This document shows, piece after piece, positions 18,304 through 25,024 of a stretch of 64,000 nt of DNA (its first letter is position 1; the number at the start of each line of letters is the position of its first letter). The stretch is from Bradyrhizobium diazoefficiens (GTDB taxonomy: Bacteria > Pseudomonadota > Alphaproteobacteria > Rhizobiales > Xanthobacteraceae): assembly GCF_016616235.1 (NCBI RefSeq), contig NZ_CP067100.1:1671001-1735000 (forward strand), given 5' to 3'. The notes below the pieces were generated by a model. It was not told the DNA's origin. It searched no databases and saw only the letters and a program-made list of their open reading frames with translations. Made by a program: the position numbers and the translations under genes.

Positions 18304-19045
18304 CACCGACGCGCGTCAACACGTCCTCGACCGAGGTCAGAGCAGCAGTCTTTTCATAATCCAAGAAGCGCGCCGGCCACTTAAGTGTCCGATCGTCCAG
18401 AACTGACTTGGCGATGAAAAGCCAGCGATTAAGCTTCACGCATTCTGACGCCTGGTGAAGCGTGCCACTGGTGTCCGACGCCTCAATAATCACCGTGGCG
18501 TCAGTAATCGCGGCCATGACGCGGTTCCGAACCGGGAAATTGGATTTAAAAACGGGCGCCCCATTGCGGAACGGCGAGAGTAGCAAATGATGCGCATAGA
18601 TTGTCTGCTGGAGATCAGCGTTCTCGGCGGGGTACGCCTTGTCCAGCGGCGTACCGATGACAGCGACCGCGTGGCCGCCGTTGTCGACGACGCCCGTCAA
18701 AGCGGCGGTATCCACACCCTTCGCAAGCCCGCTGACAACCGTCACGCCGGCAGCCGAGAGCGAACGTGCCAGTTGATAGGCGCGCGTCCATCCCTTTTCC
18801 GAAACCTCGCGCGTGCCGACGATTGATACCGCCGGAGAGTCGAGCAAATCGAGGTGTCCCGAATAAAAGATGCTGACTCGACCATTGAGGTCGGGCCGCA
18901 ACATTTCTAGTTGTCGATCCTCAAGCTCGCCCCTTCCGATTCTCTGCAACAAATCGGCAAGCTGATACTGATGCTGATCGTCCGGGGGCGCGTAACGGGA
19001 CGTCCGCCCTCGACCGCGTTTCTGGGCCGCCGCTTTGTGTGCCAT
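18296..19045 (-). CDS. DprA/Smf-like Rossmann (SLOG superfamily) protein, ShosA-like
   Basis: 249 residues from the ATG at 19045, chosen for the TTTTAGGAAGC just upstream; the longer frame to 19102 lacks a ribosome site. DprA hallmarks: SIVGTREVSEKGW, VVSGLAKGVDTAAL, AVAVIGTPLDKAYPAEN, FPVRNRVMAAI and SGTLHQASECVKLNR. True DprA loads RecA on single-stranded DNA during transformation. This copy lies outside the usual context and beside two PRTase genes, which is the gene content of ShosTA (PRTase toxin, DprA-like antitoxin). It lacks an evident C-terminal winged-helix domain. A DprA function in transformation is the alternative. Confidence 0.75.
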   Translation of the reverse strand: MAHKAAAQKRGRGRTSRYAPPDDQHQYQLADLLQRIGRGELEDRQLEMLRPDLNGRVSIFYSGHLDLLDSPAVSIVGTREVSEKGWTRAYQLARSLSAAGVTVVSGLAKGVDTAALTGVVDNGGHAVAVIGTPLDKAYPAENADLQQTIYAHHLLLSPFRNGAPVFKSNFPVRNRVMAAITDATVIIEASDTSGTLHQASECVKLNRWLFIAKSVLDDRTLKWPARFLDYEKTAALTSVEDVLTRVGAR

Positions 19046-19446
19046 GCTTCCTAAAAGCACCGGGAAATCCCCTTCGTCAAATGCAGAACATAAAGAGAAC
19101 ATACACGCCCGTCCACAGGATGTATATCCTTATCGCGTTGATTCGCTTCAAATCTCCTTAATGTCCCCAACCCCCGATATGCGGCAGGCTCGCGGCTTCC
19201 ATGCCGACTCACCCCCGCAATTCTCGGGTGGTCGGCGGCGCGAGCGCCTTGGGGCGGTGTGACAACATTCACACCGCTCTCGGCGTACTTGGCGGGACCA
19301 AGGAGGAGAAACTGTTCGAGATCGGTACAGTTTCAGCGGAGCCGCCGATCTCGACAGTAGCGGCCTCGTTATGGGCGGCGGTCCTGATCCCATTTTAAGG
19401 CCCACAGGTTGCTGAGGGCATCGTCTCTAAAGCGTGCTGATGCTCC
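19046..19446. other. Intergenic, nothing firm
   Basis: 400 bases between the DprA-like start and the AlpA-like stop. Small frames on both strands have no family resemblance. No attachment repeat or hairpin that I can support. Confidence 0.4.
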
Positions 19447-19749
19447 TTATCCGGCCAGATAGTCACGCAGCGCATCGACACGATAGAGCGGGCGGCCATC
19501 GACGTAGCGCCATTTCAGGAGATGGTTCGGATCGCGCCGCCACTGCTCCAGCGCTCCGGGCGTGCGCCGGATGATCGCGGCCGCCTCTAATACCGTCAAA
19601 TTGGAGCTGCCCGGTAGCGCATCGATATCGAACATCGCCGGCGGCGGCACCCCACGGTTCTTGCGATGGCGCTTCGCGGCAGGCGGCATTTCCTTAATAT
19701 CTGGCGACCCGAATGCCTCGATCGGAGTCTTTTCGACCTTGTCGCTCAT
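19447..19749 (-). CDS. AlpA/excisionase-like helix-turn-helix protein
   Basis: 100 residues from the internal ATG at 19749; the longer frame upstream reads through a tRNA fragment and cannot be real. The C-terminal ~55 residues (LTVLEAAAIIRRTPGALEQWRR, split here as LTVLEAAAIIRR and TPGALEQWRR, then WRYVDGRPLYRVDALRDYL) match the MerR-like winged helix of AlpA/excisionase proteins that regulate or excise mobile elements. It lies ~240 bases from a 3' tRNA fragment. No integrase is found nearby, so it is probably the survivor of a decayed element. Confidence 0.65.
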   Translation of the reverse strand: MSDKVEKTPIEAFGSPDIKEMPPAAKRHRKNRGVPPPAMFDIDALPGSSNLTVLEAAAIIRRTPGALEQWRRDPNHLLKWRYVDGRPLYRVDALRDYLAG

Positions 19750-19990
19750 GCCTCCGCCCCGAACCATGGTCGGTGTGAGGAAATAAGATCGTACGCTTCT
19801 CCAGCAAGAAAGGAGTCTAGAGCTCAGGTATGGCTGCTGGGTAGCTGCGGCGTACAAATAGGACGAATCGCCCCCTTTTCGCCGAAAGCCTGATGAGCAA
19901 CTATCAATCGGCGTGAGGTCCCTCTGGTGCGAAACCGGTGCGGTTGGCTTGGGACACGGCCGGGACCGTTTATCGCTTTCATTTCGACCT

Positions 19991-20039
19991 TCGGCCTCAT
20001 AACCTTGAGGTCGCTGGTTCAATCCGGCTCCCGCAACCA
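19991..20039 (+). other. 3' fragment of a tRNA (fMet-like), probable old attachment site
   Basis: The stretch holds an anticodon loop CTCATAA (CAT), a degenerate anticodon stem, variable loop AGGTC, a T-arm GCTGGTTCAATCCGGC that lacks one loop base, an acceptor strand CTCCCGCAA and an encoded CCA. The 5' half (D-arm and acceptor) is missing. This is what a tyrosine-recombinase element leaves when it integrates at a tRNA 3' end. The missing T-loop base shows it is no longer a functional tRNA. Confidence 0.7.
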
Positions 20040-20065
20040 AAAGTCACAAAACATACTCTGCACGC

Positions 20066-20368
20066 TTAACCATTGCTCGGTTCCAGTTCGATCGACTTCG
20101 ACAGCGACGGCAGCCCGAAGCTCTCTTCAAGAACCTGGTCGATCGGCTTCTTGTGTTTCGCCATCAACGAGCCGCCGTGAGTTGCTTGGTTGTGAAGGTC
20201 GTAAAGAACGGCCATGCCATCCCTGTTTTGCTGGCGCGTGGCGAGTGGACCGCCGATCAACTGCGCCAAACGGACACTGACTTTCCAGCTCGGGGGAGCA
20301 TTGTCAGCCCGATCACTTAGGGCTATCTCGAAGGCGAGCGCGAGATCGAGAACGCGATCTACGGATTG
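20066..20368 (-). pseudogene. C-terminal remnant of a HEPN/Apea-like protein
   Basis: The frame is open from just after a stop at 20369 with no good start codon, so only the 3' part of a gene remains (~100 residues). It reads VLDLALAFEIALSD, then WKVSVRLAQLIGG, then VLYDLHNQATHGG. This layout resembles Apea-like HEPN domains (LExAL, then SxRxAxL, then LYxLRxxxxHGG). The catalytic RxxxxH would here be H-x4-H, so the usual Arg is absent. HEPN RNases are common toxins in defence loci. The resemblance is by eye only. Confidence 0.45.
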
Positions 20369-20570
20369 CTAGCGAGACTGGCTAAGCCTGAAGCGCTCCA
20401 TCGATAGAAAAACGCGCGCGCGGTACTCCTCGGCAAGACTCGCGTAATGTCGGATGAAGGATGTCCTACTTAAACTTCATCTGCCGCATTTACTTGGGTG
20501 ACCGAAATATCGACGATTGATTCCTACAATAATTCGTCAGCTGGGCTCCGGCGAATTTTCGGTCACAGCC

Positions 20571-20798
20571 TTATCGATGCCACTTCGTCAGGGCGCGAAG
20601 TTGTTGGACTGCATCCTGAATGTTGACCTGACGCTGGACAAGACACGCCTTGAGAAGCATCTCGCACGCGTGCTGCAAATGAAGAAGGGTCTTCGTTGTT
20701 CGGCCATCCTCATTGAAACCATTGAAGGCCTCGAGGCCGATCTTCAGCGATGAAATCGCTTTTGCTTTCAGGCTCCTAGCCTCTCGCCGTAGCTTCAT
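20571..20798 (-). CDS. DUF3644-like protein, N-terminal part only
   Basis: 75 residues from the ATG at 20798. The ATG overlaps the JAB stop as ATGA, so translation is coupled. The sequence LKAKAISSLKIGLEAFN, then LHLQHACEMLLKACLVQR matches the start of DUF3644, a HEPN-like family (helix with LLKA after a short acidic loop). Full DUF3644 proteins are ~300 or more residues; here the frame ends soon after QRQVNIQDA with non-homologous residues, so the gene looks truncated near 20600. It is the last member of the ubiquitin-like operon and might have been its effector (inference). Confidence 0.5.
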   Translation of the reverse strand: MKLRREARSLKAKAISSLKIGLEAFNGFNEDGRTTKTLLHLQHACEMLLKACLVQRQVNIQDAVQQLRALTKWHR

Positions 20799-21322
20799 GA
20801 CGTGAAATCTCTGAGCAAACTCGGCAAGACCGCGGTCCGCCGCGGCCAGACCGTGGAGGGGTCGAAAATCTTGAGCTCCTCCGGCGTGGCCATCAATCTG
20901 CGCCGAAACAACGGGCGAACGATTTCCCCTCTCCAGCATCGAGGGATCCAGTCTGTTTGGCTGCCAGCGACGATCAGCATCAGCGGCGTAGTCACGCTTC
21001 GAGCTATCCGCAAGAGCGTCGCCGAATCGAGATCGCTCATCTCAGCGACACCATCGGGATGCGAGTGCCAGTCGCCGAGATAGTCGAGGTCGCCTTCGCT
21101 CGCTTCGAATGCGCTCTTTATTTCAGCCACCTGCCACTTGTGATCCGGCACGAAGCAATGTTGCCCATGAAGGGCGAGGCGGCCGGGGCCGCGCAGATCG
21201 ACGATGATACGATCCTCGCCCGAACGCCAACCTAGAAGAATGCCTCCGTTTTCGAGCGGAGACAGCTCCCGCGCGTACAGCGCCATCGATTGCATCACGC
21301 GCGAGGAGAGCCATACGGTCAT
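20795..21322 (-). CDS. JAB/JAMM-domain metallopeptidase (deubiquitinase-like)
   Basis: 175 residues from the ATG at 21322, which overlaps the E1 stop as ATGA. The JAMM zinc site is complete: E24 in LENGGILLG, H86-x-H88-P in DWHSHPD, and S96/D99 in EMSDLDS. Bacterial JAB proteins in E1/E2 operons cleave or trim ubiquitin-like modifiers from targets or precursors. The ~30 residues after the catalytic core are basic. It sits third in the order E2, E1, JAB, DUF3644, all tightly overlapping. Active-site integrity suggests the gene is still under selection. Confidence 0.85.
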   Translation of the reverse strand: MTVWLSSRVMQSMALYARELSPLENGGILLGWRSGEDRIIVDLRGPGRLALHGQHCFVPDHKWQVAEIKSAFEASEGDLDYLGDWHSHPDGVAEMSDLDSATLLRIARSVTTPLMLIVAGSQTDWIPRCWRGEIVRPLFRRRLMATPEELKIFDPSTVWPRRTAVLPSLLRDFTS

Positions 21323-22227
21323 TGATTGGCTCCGCAGCATCTGGGGTGAGGCGGGCAGGAATGTCCCTCCCAGCGCGGCAGCGTCCTCGACCCGTCCTCG
21401 TTCTTGAGCGTCAGTACGGCGACGGTCCAGCCACCGGGATCGTAACTTCCTTCCGAAAGCAATCCAACCGCCGCACGCACGATTTCGAGCGAGATCTCCT
21501 GCAGGTCGAAGCCACCCCCGGTGAAGGTCGGGGCATTGCAGCCGACCGGAACGACCATGCCCGCATCGTCGACGCGTGGCTCGGGTATGTGCTTGTCCTT
21601 CCAGTGCTCGTTGAGGCAAACGAAGCAGCTTTCGGCGTCCGGCAGAAAGCGCGCGACTAGGCCACCGGCGACCCCATAGGTTGCATGGCCCACCACGTAA
21701 GGCACGCCAAAACGCTTGCAGTAGTGGGACAGTGCAAGCTGTACTTCCTCCGATGCAGAGGCGTCGACTACCACATCCGCGTTGCGGAGTAGCTCAAACA
21801 CAGGTGCCAGAACGTTGCTGGACCCAGGCGGAAGCGCCCCCGGATCGGTCACTGTCTCGCCGAGACGCGCGGGCATGAAGCTCGCCCTCGTCAACGGATA
21901 GTTTTCGGCGATGAAGTTCGCGAGAGCCGACCCCTTACCTCTTCCCCAAGCGGAGCGGCCCAGCGGCCAGCGAAGGCTGTTGCCGGGCTGGACAATGTCA
22001 AAATCTATGAATGTGACTTCGCCCATACCGGCGCGCGCCAATTCGAGCCCGGCGAAACTTCCGATCGCGCCACTTCCGACAACGACGGCCTTCTTGCTTA
22101 GAAGCGACTTGGCGACCGGTAGCCTGGAAACGACGTCGTCCTTTCCCGCACGCTCTGCCCGAACCAACCGGGTCTCCGCCGGCACTTTGCTTGCGTCACC
22201 TATCGCACGCCGGGTGACCAGGAACAT
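21319..22227 (-). CDS. E1-like (ThiF/UBA) adenylyltransferase
   Basis: 302 residues from the ATG at 22227. The nucleotide-binding motif VVVGSGAIGSFAGLEL (G51, G53, G56) and the following FIDFDIVQPGN with R86 are those of E1/ThiF enzymes, which adenylate the C-terminus of a ubiquitin-like protein. Candidate zinc ligands are C201/C204 (CFVC) and C291 with C297/C298 near the end. C230 in VGCNAPTFTG is a good candidate catalytic Cys. It overlaps the 3' end of the E2 gene by 28 bases in another frame; in related bacteria E2 and E1 domains are often fused, so the pair may be a split or frameshifted fusion. JAB follows through an ATGA overlap. Confidence 0.85.
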   Translation of the reverse strand: MFLVTRRAIGDASKVPAETRLVRAERAGKDDVVSRLPVAKSLLSKKAVVVGSGAIGSFAGLELARAGMGEVTFIDFDIVQPGNSLRWPLGRSAWGRGKGSALANFIAENYPLTRASFMPARLGETVTDPGALPPGSSNVLAPVFELLRNADVVVDASASEEVQLALSHYCKRFGVPYVVGHATYGVAGGLVARFLPDAESCFVCLNEHWKDKHIPEPRVDDAGMVVPVGCNAPTFTGGGFDLQEISLEIVRAAVGLLSEGSYDPGGWTVAVLTLKNEDGSRTLPRWEGHSCPPHPRCCGANQ

Positions 22228-23108
22228 CCTGCGCCATTCTTTTGAGGGCCGTACTTGATCTCCTCCGGGAACACGATGCCGGTGATCGATAGGGAGCCAT
22301 GTGTCACCTCGTTGACCTTGCGCACGCTGCTCGGCTGCATCACGGCCTGGCGCGCGAGCTCTGCTTCGGCAAGCCGGAGCAACTCGCGCGCATCTGTCGT
22401 CGCGGGGGGAGTAAACTTGACCCACCGCCCGGTGAGAATCTGAGCGTCTTTAGGCTCCGTCCGAAATCCGAACCATTTCCCGATGGCCGCCCCGTTGCTG
22501 GTCTTCACTTGCCGCAGCACGCCTTCGAACGCGGCGTCGTTCGTGCGGCTATAGCGAGCCGAGCAGACCACCTCGAGCAATCCATGCTGCGCCGGCGGGA
22601 GCGCCGCCTGACCGTCGAAGAGGACGACAGAGTCGTCTTCGGAAGCCGGAGCAAAGTAGGGCATTAATGGGTCGGCGGCCTGCTCCTCGAGCTTGGCTGC
22701 ATCGGCCCAACGGGCTTCCTTTCTGGCTTCAAGAACGCGCAACAAATGATCCAGCCGCTCTTGGATGAAGTCGGCGACTAGCTGGTTCGAGTCCCATTGT
22801 CCCGATTCCTGAGTAAGCAAGCAAAGCTCGCGACTCAGCGGGTTTTGGTGGCGCTCCAGGCTCTCGTTCGGCGCGGCCACAGCCGGCCGGAAGAAGGGGT
22901 GCAGCGGGGAATAGCCGATGCGAAGCAGCATCGCTTCAGACCGGCCTACTACAGGCCAATCCGTTTCCAGGATCAGAATCCCGTTTCCCTTGTGGATAGT
23001 TCGAGGCTCGATCCCCAGCCGCGTAAACGCAGCCAGCTCGTCATCAAAAACTTCCGGCCAGATCCTCCACCAGTCCTGGTCCGCGCCGGCCTGGTTGTGC
23101 TTGGCCAA
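22200..23108 (-). CDS. Prokaryotic E2-like (UBC-fold) protein
   Basis: 302 residues starting with TTG at 23108, only 2 bases after the stop of the small proline-rich ORF. The core reads YSPLHPFFRP (~66-75), HQNPLSRELCLL (87-98) and then QWDSNQLVADFIQERLDHLL. This matches bacterial E2 domains with a His/Asn stretch before the catalytic Cys, here C96. The rest (~130-302) contains a second unrecognised domain that ends shortly before the E1 start. E2 proteins receive the modifier from E1 and pass it to targets. The family is found in CBASS-like, Bil and Bub operons; the exact type is not assignable by eye. Confidence 0.75.
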   Translation of the reverse strand: MAKHNQAGADQDWWRIWPEVFDDELAAFTRLGIEPRTIHKGNGILILETDWPVVGRSEAMLLRIGYSPLHPFFRPAVAAPNESLERHQNPLSRELCLLTQESGQWDSNQLVADFIQERLDHLLRVLEARKEARWADAAKLEEQAADPLMPYFAPASEDDSVVLFDGQAALPPAQHGLLEVVCSARYSRTNDAAFEGVLRQVKTSNGAAIGKWFGFRTEPKDAQILTGRWVKFTPPATTDARELLRLAEAELARQAVMQPSSVRKVNEVTHGSLSITGIVFPEEIKYGPQKNGAGCSWSPGVR

Positions 23109-23110
23109 GC

Positions 23111-23236
23111 TTAACCTACAGGGCGATGTCCAGGCGGCGTGCTGGGGCGCGGGGGACCCTTACCCGGCGTCTCGCTGGGCGGGCCTGGCGGCACGTCCGG
23201 ATGCTCCGGATGGGTTGGATGGGGTGGCTTAGCCAT
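23111..23236 (-). CDS. 41-residue proline/histidine-rich ORF at the head of the E2-E1-JAB operon
   Basis: A complete small frame: ATG at 23236, TAA at 23111. AAAAGGA lies ~9 bases before the ATG, and the E2 start follows 2 bases after the stop, so it is probably translated with the operon. The peptide has 16 Pro and 4 His in 41 residues, with a PHPTHPEHP repeat near the start and the end HRPVG, a terminal glycine. It is not a beta-grasp ubiquitin fold. It may be a short conjugated tag, a scaffold or a leader peptide; no function is claimed. Confidence 0.6.
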   Translation of the reverse strand: MAKPPHPTHPEHPDVPPGPPSETPGKGPPRPSTPPGHRPVG

Positions 23237-23261
23237 GCGTGAATTCCTTTTCAGCTTGCTG

Positions 23262-23447
23262 TTACTCTCGGCGCAGTGACGCCGAGTATTCGTTCGCTCG
23301 CTTCGCTGCCTCTAGGAGGAACGACAGTACTGGACAATTAAGCAGAAGTTCCCTGACGTCGGCCCTCATGTCGCCGAAATTCTGCAAGTGATTTGCCGAA
23401 AAGCGAAGCGTTTTGGTGTGAGAATTTTGGAGCGATCGATCTCGCAT
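23262..23447 (-). CDS. Possible small ORF upstream of the ubiquitin-like operon
   Basis: 61 residues ending 25 bases before the proline-rich ORF, on the same strand. It holds a plausible helix (MRADVRELLLNCPVLSFLLEA) with a charged end. No family recognised. It may be real and part of the operon, or chance. Confidence 0.3.
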   Translation of the reverse strand: MRDRSLQNSHTKTLRFSANHLQNFGDMRADVRELLLNCPVLSFLLEAAKRANEYSASLRRE

Positions 23448-23499
23448 GAATTGCTGCCGACGCCGGTCTAAGGTTGCGATGTTGCAAGAAGACTCAAAA

Positions 23500-23889
23500 C
23501 TACCATACGCGCGTAAACATATCCGCGCCCTTCAACTTGCTAGGCTTGCCGTTCTTATCAACGTAGAACAGCGTCCATGACGTTGGCATTTGAGACCCGT
23601 TGATTTTTCCAACCCATCGGGTGAAGGAATTGCATTGGGCAAAAGTAACAACAAAATACAAGCCGCTCCGACTAGCGGACCCCGATGCAGGATAAGGGAT
23701 ACCCTGGCACGCAAATCCTTGAGCATGGTTTGTGAAGCTCCCTTGTATTGCCCCGCTATTGGCGGACCAAACAACCAGTTCTGAACCCCGTTCATTCTTC
23801 CAGTATGAGGGAGCAGGCAGCCCCTGCGCCATGGCCTCGGCGGAAAGGAACAAGACTTGAGCGACCAGCAAGAGTCCCAGAAATCTCAT
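23500..23889 (-). CDS. Avidin-family biotin-binding protein, bradavidin II-like
   Basis: 129 residues. A signal peptide (MRFLGLLLVAQVLFLSAEAMA) is followed by the avidin pattern: SYWKNERGSELVVWSANSG, then IQGSFTNHAQGFACQ, FVVTFAQCNSFTRWVG, and SWTLFYVD. This matches, from memory, bradavidin II of Bradyrhizobium, a secreted high-affinity biotin binder with a tetramer/dimer beta-barrel. Cys residues in FACQG and AQCNS could pair. Avidins are thought to starve competitors of biotin; the role in rhizobia is unproven. The gene is isolated between the ubiquitin-like operon and tRNA-Ile. Confidence 0.9.
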   Translation of the reverse strand: MRFLGLLLVAQVLFLSAEAMAQGLPAPSYWKNERGSELVVWSANSGAIQGSFTNHAQGFACQGIPYPASGSASRSGLYFVVTFAQCNSFTRWVGKINGSQMPTSWTLFYVDKNGKPSKLKGADMFTRVW

Positions 23890-23935
23890 GTTGATGCCCC
23901 CAAAAGAGTCCGCTTAAAATTCGCAACTTAGATCC

Positions 23936-24269
23936 ATGTACTTTGACACATCTCCAGGTGAGTCTCGCTGCTCTTGTTTCGCGTTCGGCAACGAAATGCA
24001 GCGCATACGCGCGAAAACGCGCTGGATCGCGGCGAAGTCTGACGACGCCGAGCCCCGTAGCCCCTGGTTCTTCCAGGACGCTGCGATTCCTAAGTCGATG
24101 TTCGACCCGGCACCGATCGATCAGGCGCGCCCGGATCTAAGGACTCATCGACTGTCTCTGAACGTCGTGCGGCGAGGCGGGTGCTGGGTAGCAGCGAAAT
24201 GACGCTAGGTGACTTCTAAGCCACTTATCATCAACATTGATTTCTTGTTCTTCTTCTTCTTGTTATCGG
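23936..24269. other. Intergenic between the avidin gene and the tRNA
   Basis: About 330 bases. A plus-strand frame (23936-24202) lacks any recognisable domain and I do not call it. The stretch 24241-24264 is a pyrimidine-rich TTCTTCTTC run just 3' of the tRNA, which could help termination. Confidence 0.4.
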
Positions 24270-24342
24270 TGGGCCCGCCTGGACTCGAACCAGGAACCAG
24301 ACCGTTATGAGCGGCCGGCTCTAACCATTGAGCTACAGGCCC
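24270..24342 (-). tRNA. tRNA-Ile2 (CAU anticodon, lysidine-type)
   Basis: The minus strand folds as a full cloverleaf: acceptor GGGCCTG/CGGGCCC with one G-U pair, D-arm from TAGCTCAATGGTTAGAGC, anticodon arm GGCCG-CTCATAA-CGGTC, T-arm CCTGG-TTCGAGT-CCAGG, discriminator A. CCA is not encoded (CCG follows). The anticodon is CAU. The CTCATAA loop and overall sequence resemble tRNA-Ile2, whose C34 becomes lysidine, more than elongator Met or initiator. Elongator tRNA-Met is the alternative. Mobile DNA lies on both sides, but no repeat of the 3' end was found in the window. Confidence 0.85.
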
Positions 24343-24487
24343 CCGCCGCGGGCAATCGCTGAAAGGCGGCCGGACGGCGTGCCGGGATCGTCTACAGGGT
24401 GGCCGGCATTCCGGCAATCCCATATCGCTTCGAACGAACCAGGGTCTTGCAAGCAGTCCGCGGTTAGCCACGCAATTTGGGAAGCGT

Positions 24488-24860
24488 TCAGCAATGGCAA
24501 TGCGGCTGCGAAGTCAGTTCGTCTTTCGGACGTGGATCCCTGGCCTTGTAGAAAAGCTGAAGTTCGGGAATGGAGAACGGGATTTCGGTTGTCGACTTAC
24601 TGGTGAGCTCAATAATGGGCTTTCTAACGAGAACACATCGGCGAGAAAGCCAGTCCAGACCATCGCGCTTCGTCGAGCATGACATGAAAGGCCCACGGGG
24701 ACTTTGGTCTTTCCGGCACCAGACATCGTGGACGCCGTCGCCCAGAGCCCTTCCAATTTGCCAGAAACGCAGTTGGCCCGGTGGCTCGGCTAGCGACGGC
24801 GACGAGATGCGCGCGTGCAACACTGCCCTGGAAACCGTCTGAGCCGGCGACAGGTCGAAG
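24488..24860 (-). pseudogene. Remnant of a nucleotidyltransferase-domain (aminoglycoside AadB-like) protein
   Basis: One frame reads DGVHDVWCRKDQ and later RRCVLVRKPIIEL, then IPELQLFYKARDPRPKDE. The neighbouring frame has PWAFHVMLDEARW between these. Together they match the C-terminal half of a nucleotidyltransferase family with VWCR, PWAFxVMLDE and PEIxLLYKAKxPRPKDE motifs. The N-terminal catalytic half is absent and at least one frameshift is present, so it is a relic. It borders IS21-like terminal repeats. Confidence 0.5.
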
Positions 24861-24946
24861 GTGGCGAGCCCGCGCAGAGTATAGCGATCGCCGTGAGTCG
24901 CCGCAACTATGCCGATCATCGCCGGATCGGTCGCCGCAGCGAGCAC

Positions 24947-25012
24947 GGTGACAATCCTGTTTTCGAGGTGACAATTTTGTTTCTGCGGAGCCGTTTGGTG
25001 ACGAGATTGTTT
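24947..25012. repeat. Three spaced copies of a TGACAATTTTGTTT-type repeat, probable IS21-family end
   Basis: GGTGACAATCCTGTTTT (24947), GGTGACAATTTTGTTT (24967) and GGTGACGAGATTGTTTT (24997) lie in one orientation, 20 and 30 bases apart. IS21-family elements carry such multiple terminal transposase-binding repeats. No istA/istB gene remains beside them, so this would be a solo end. Confidence 0.45.
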
Positions 25013-25024
25013 TAGGCTGCTCCG

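Noticed and set aside
18296..19045. Housekeeping dprA for transformation
   Set aside because: Context with two PRTases and lack of a C-terminal winged helix favour a ShosA-like role, though not excluded.
19750..20040. N-terminal extension of the AlpA-like protein
   Set aside because: It would translate the tRNA fragment backwards; the internal ATG gives the conserved protein.
23936..24202. 88-codon plus-strand ORF before the tRNA
   Set aside because: No ribosome site, no recognisable domain and mixed composition.
24270..24342. tRNA-Ile2 as integration site of the left island
   Set aside because: The gene is complete and no copy of its 3' end was found elsewhere in the window.
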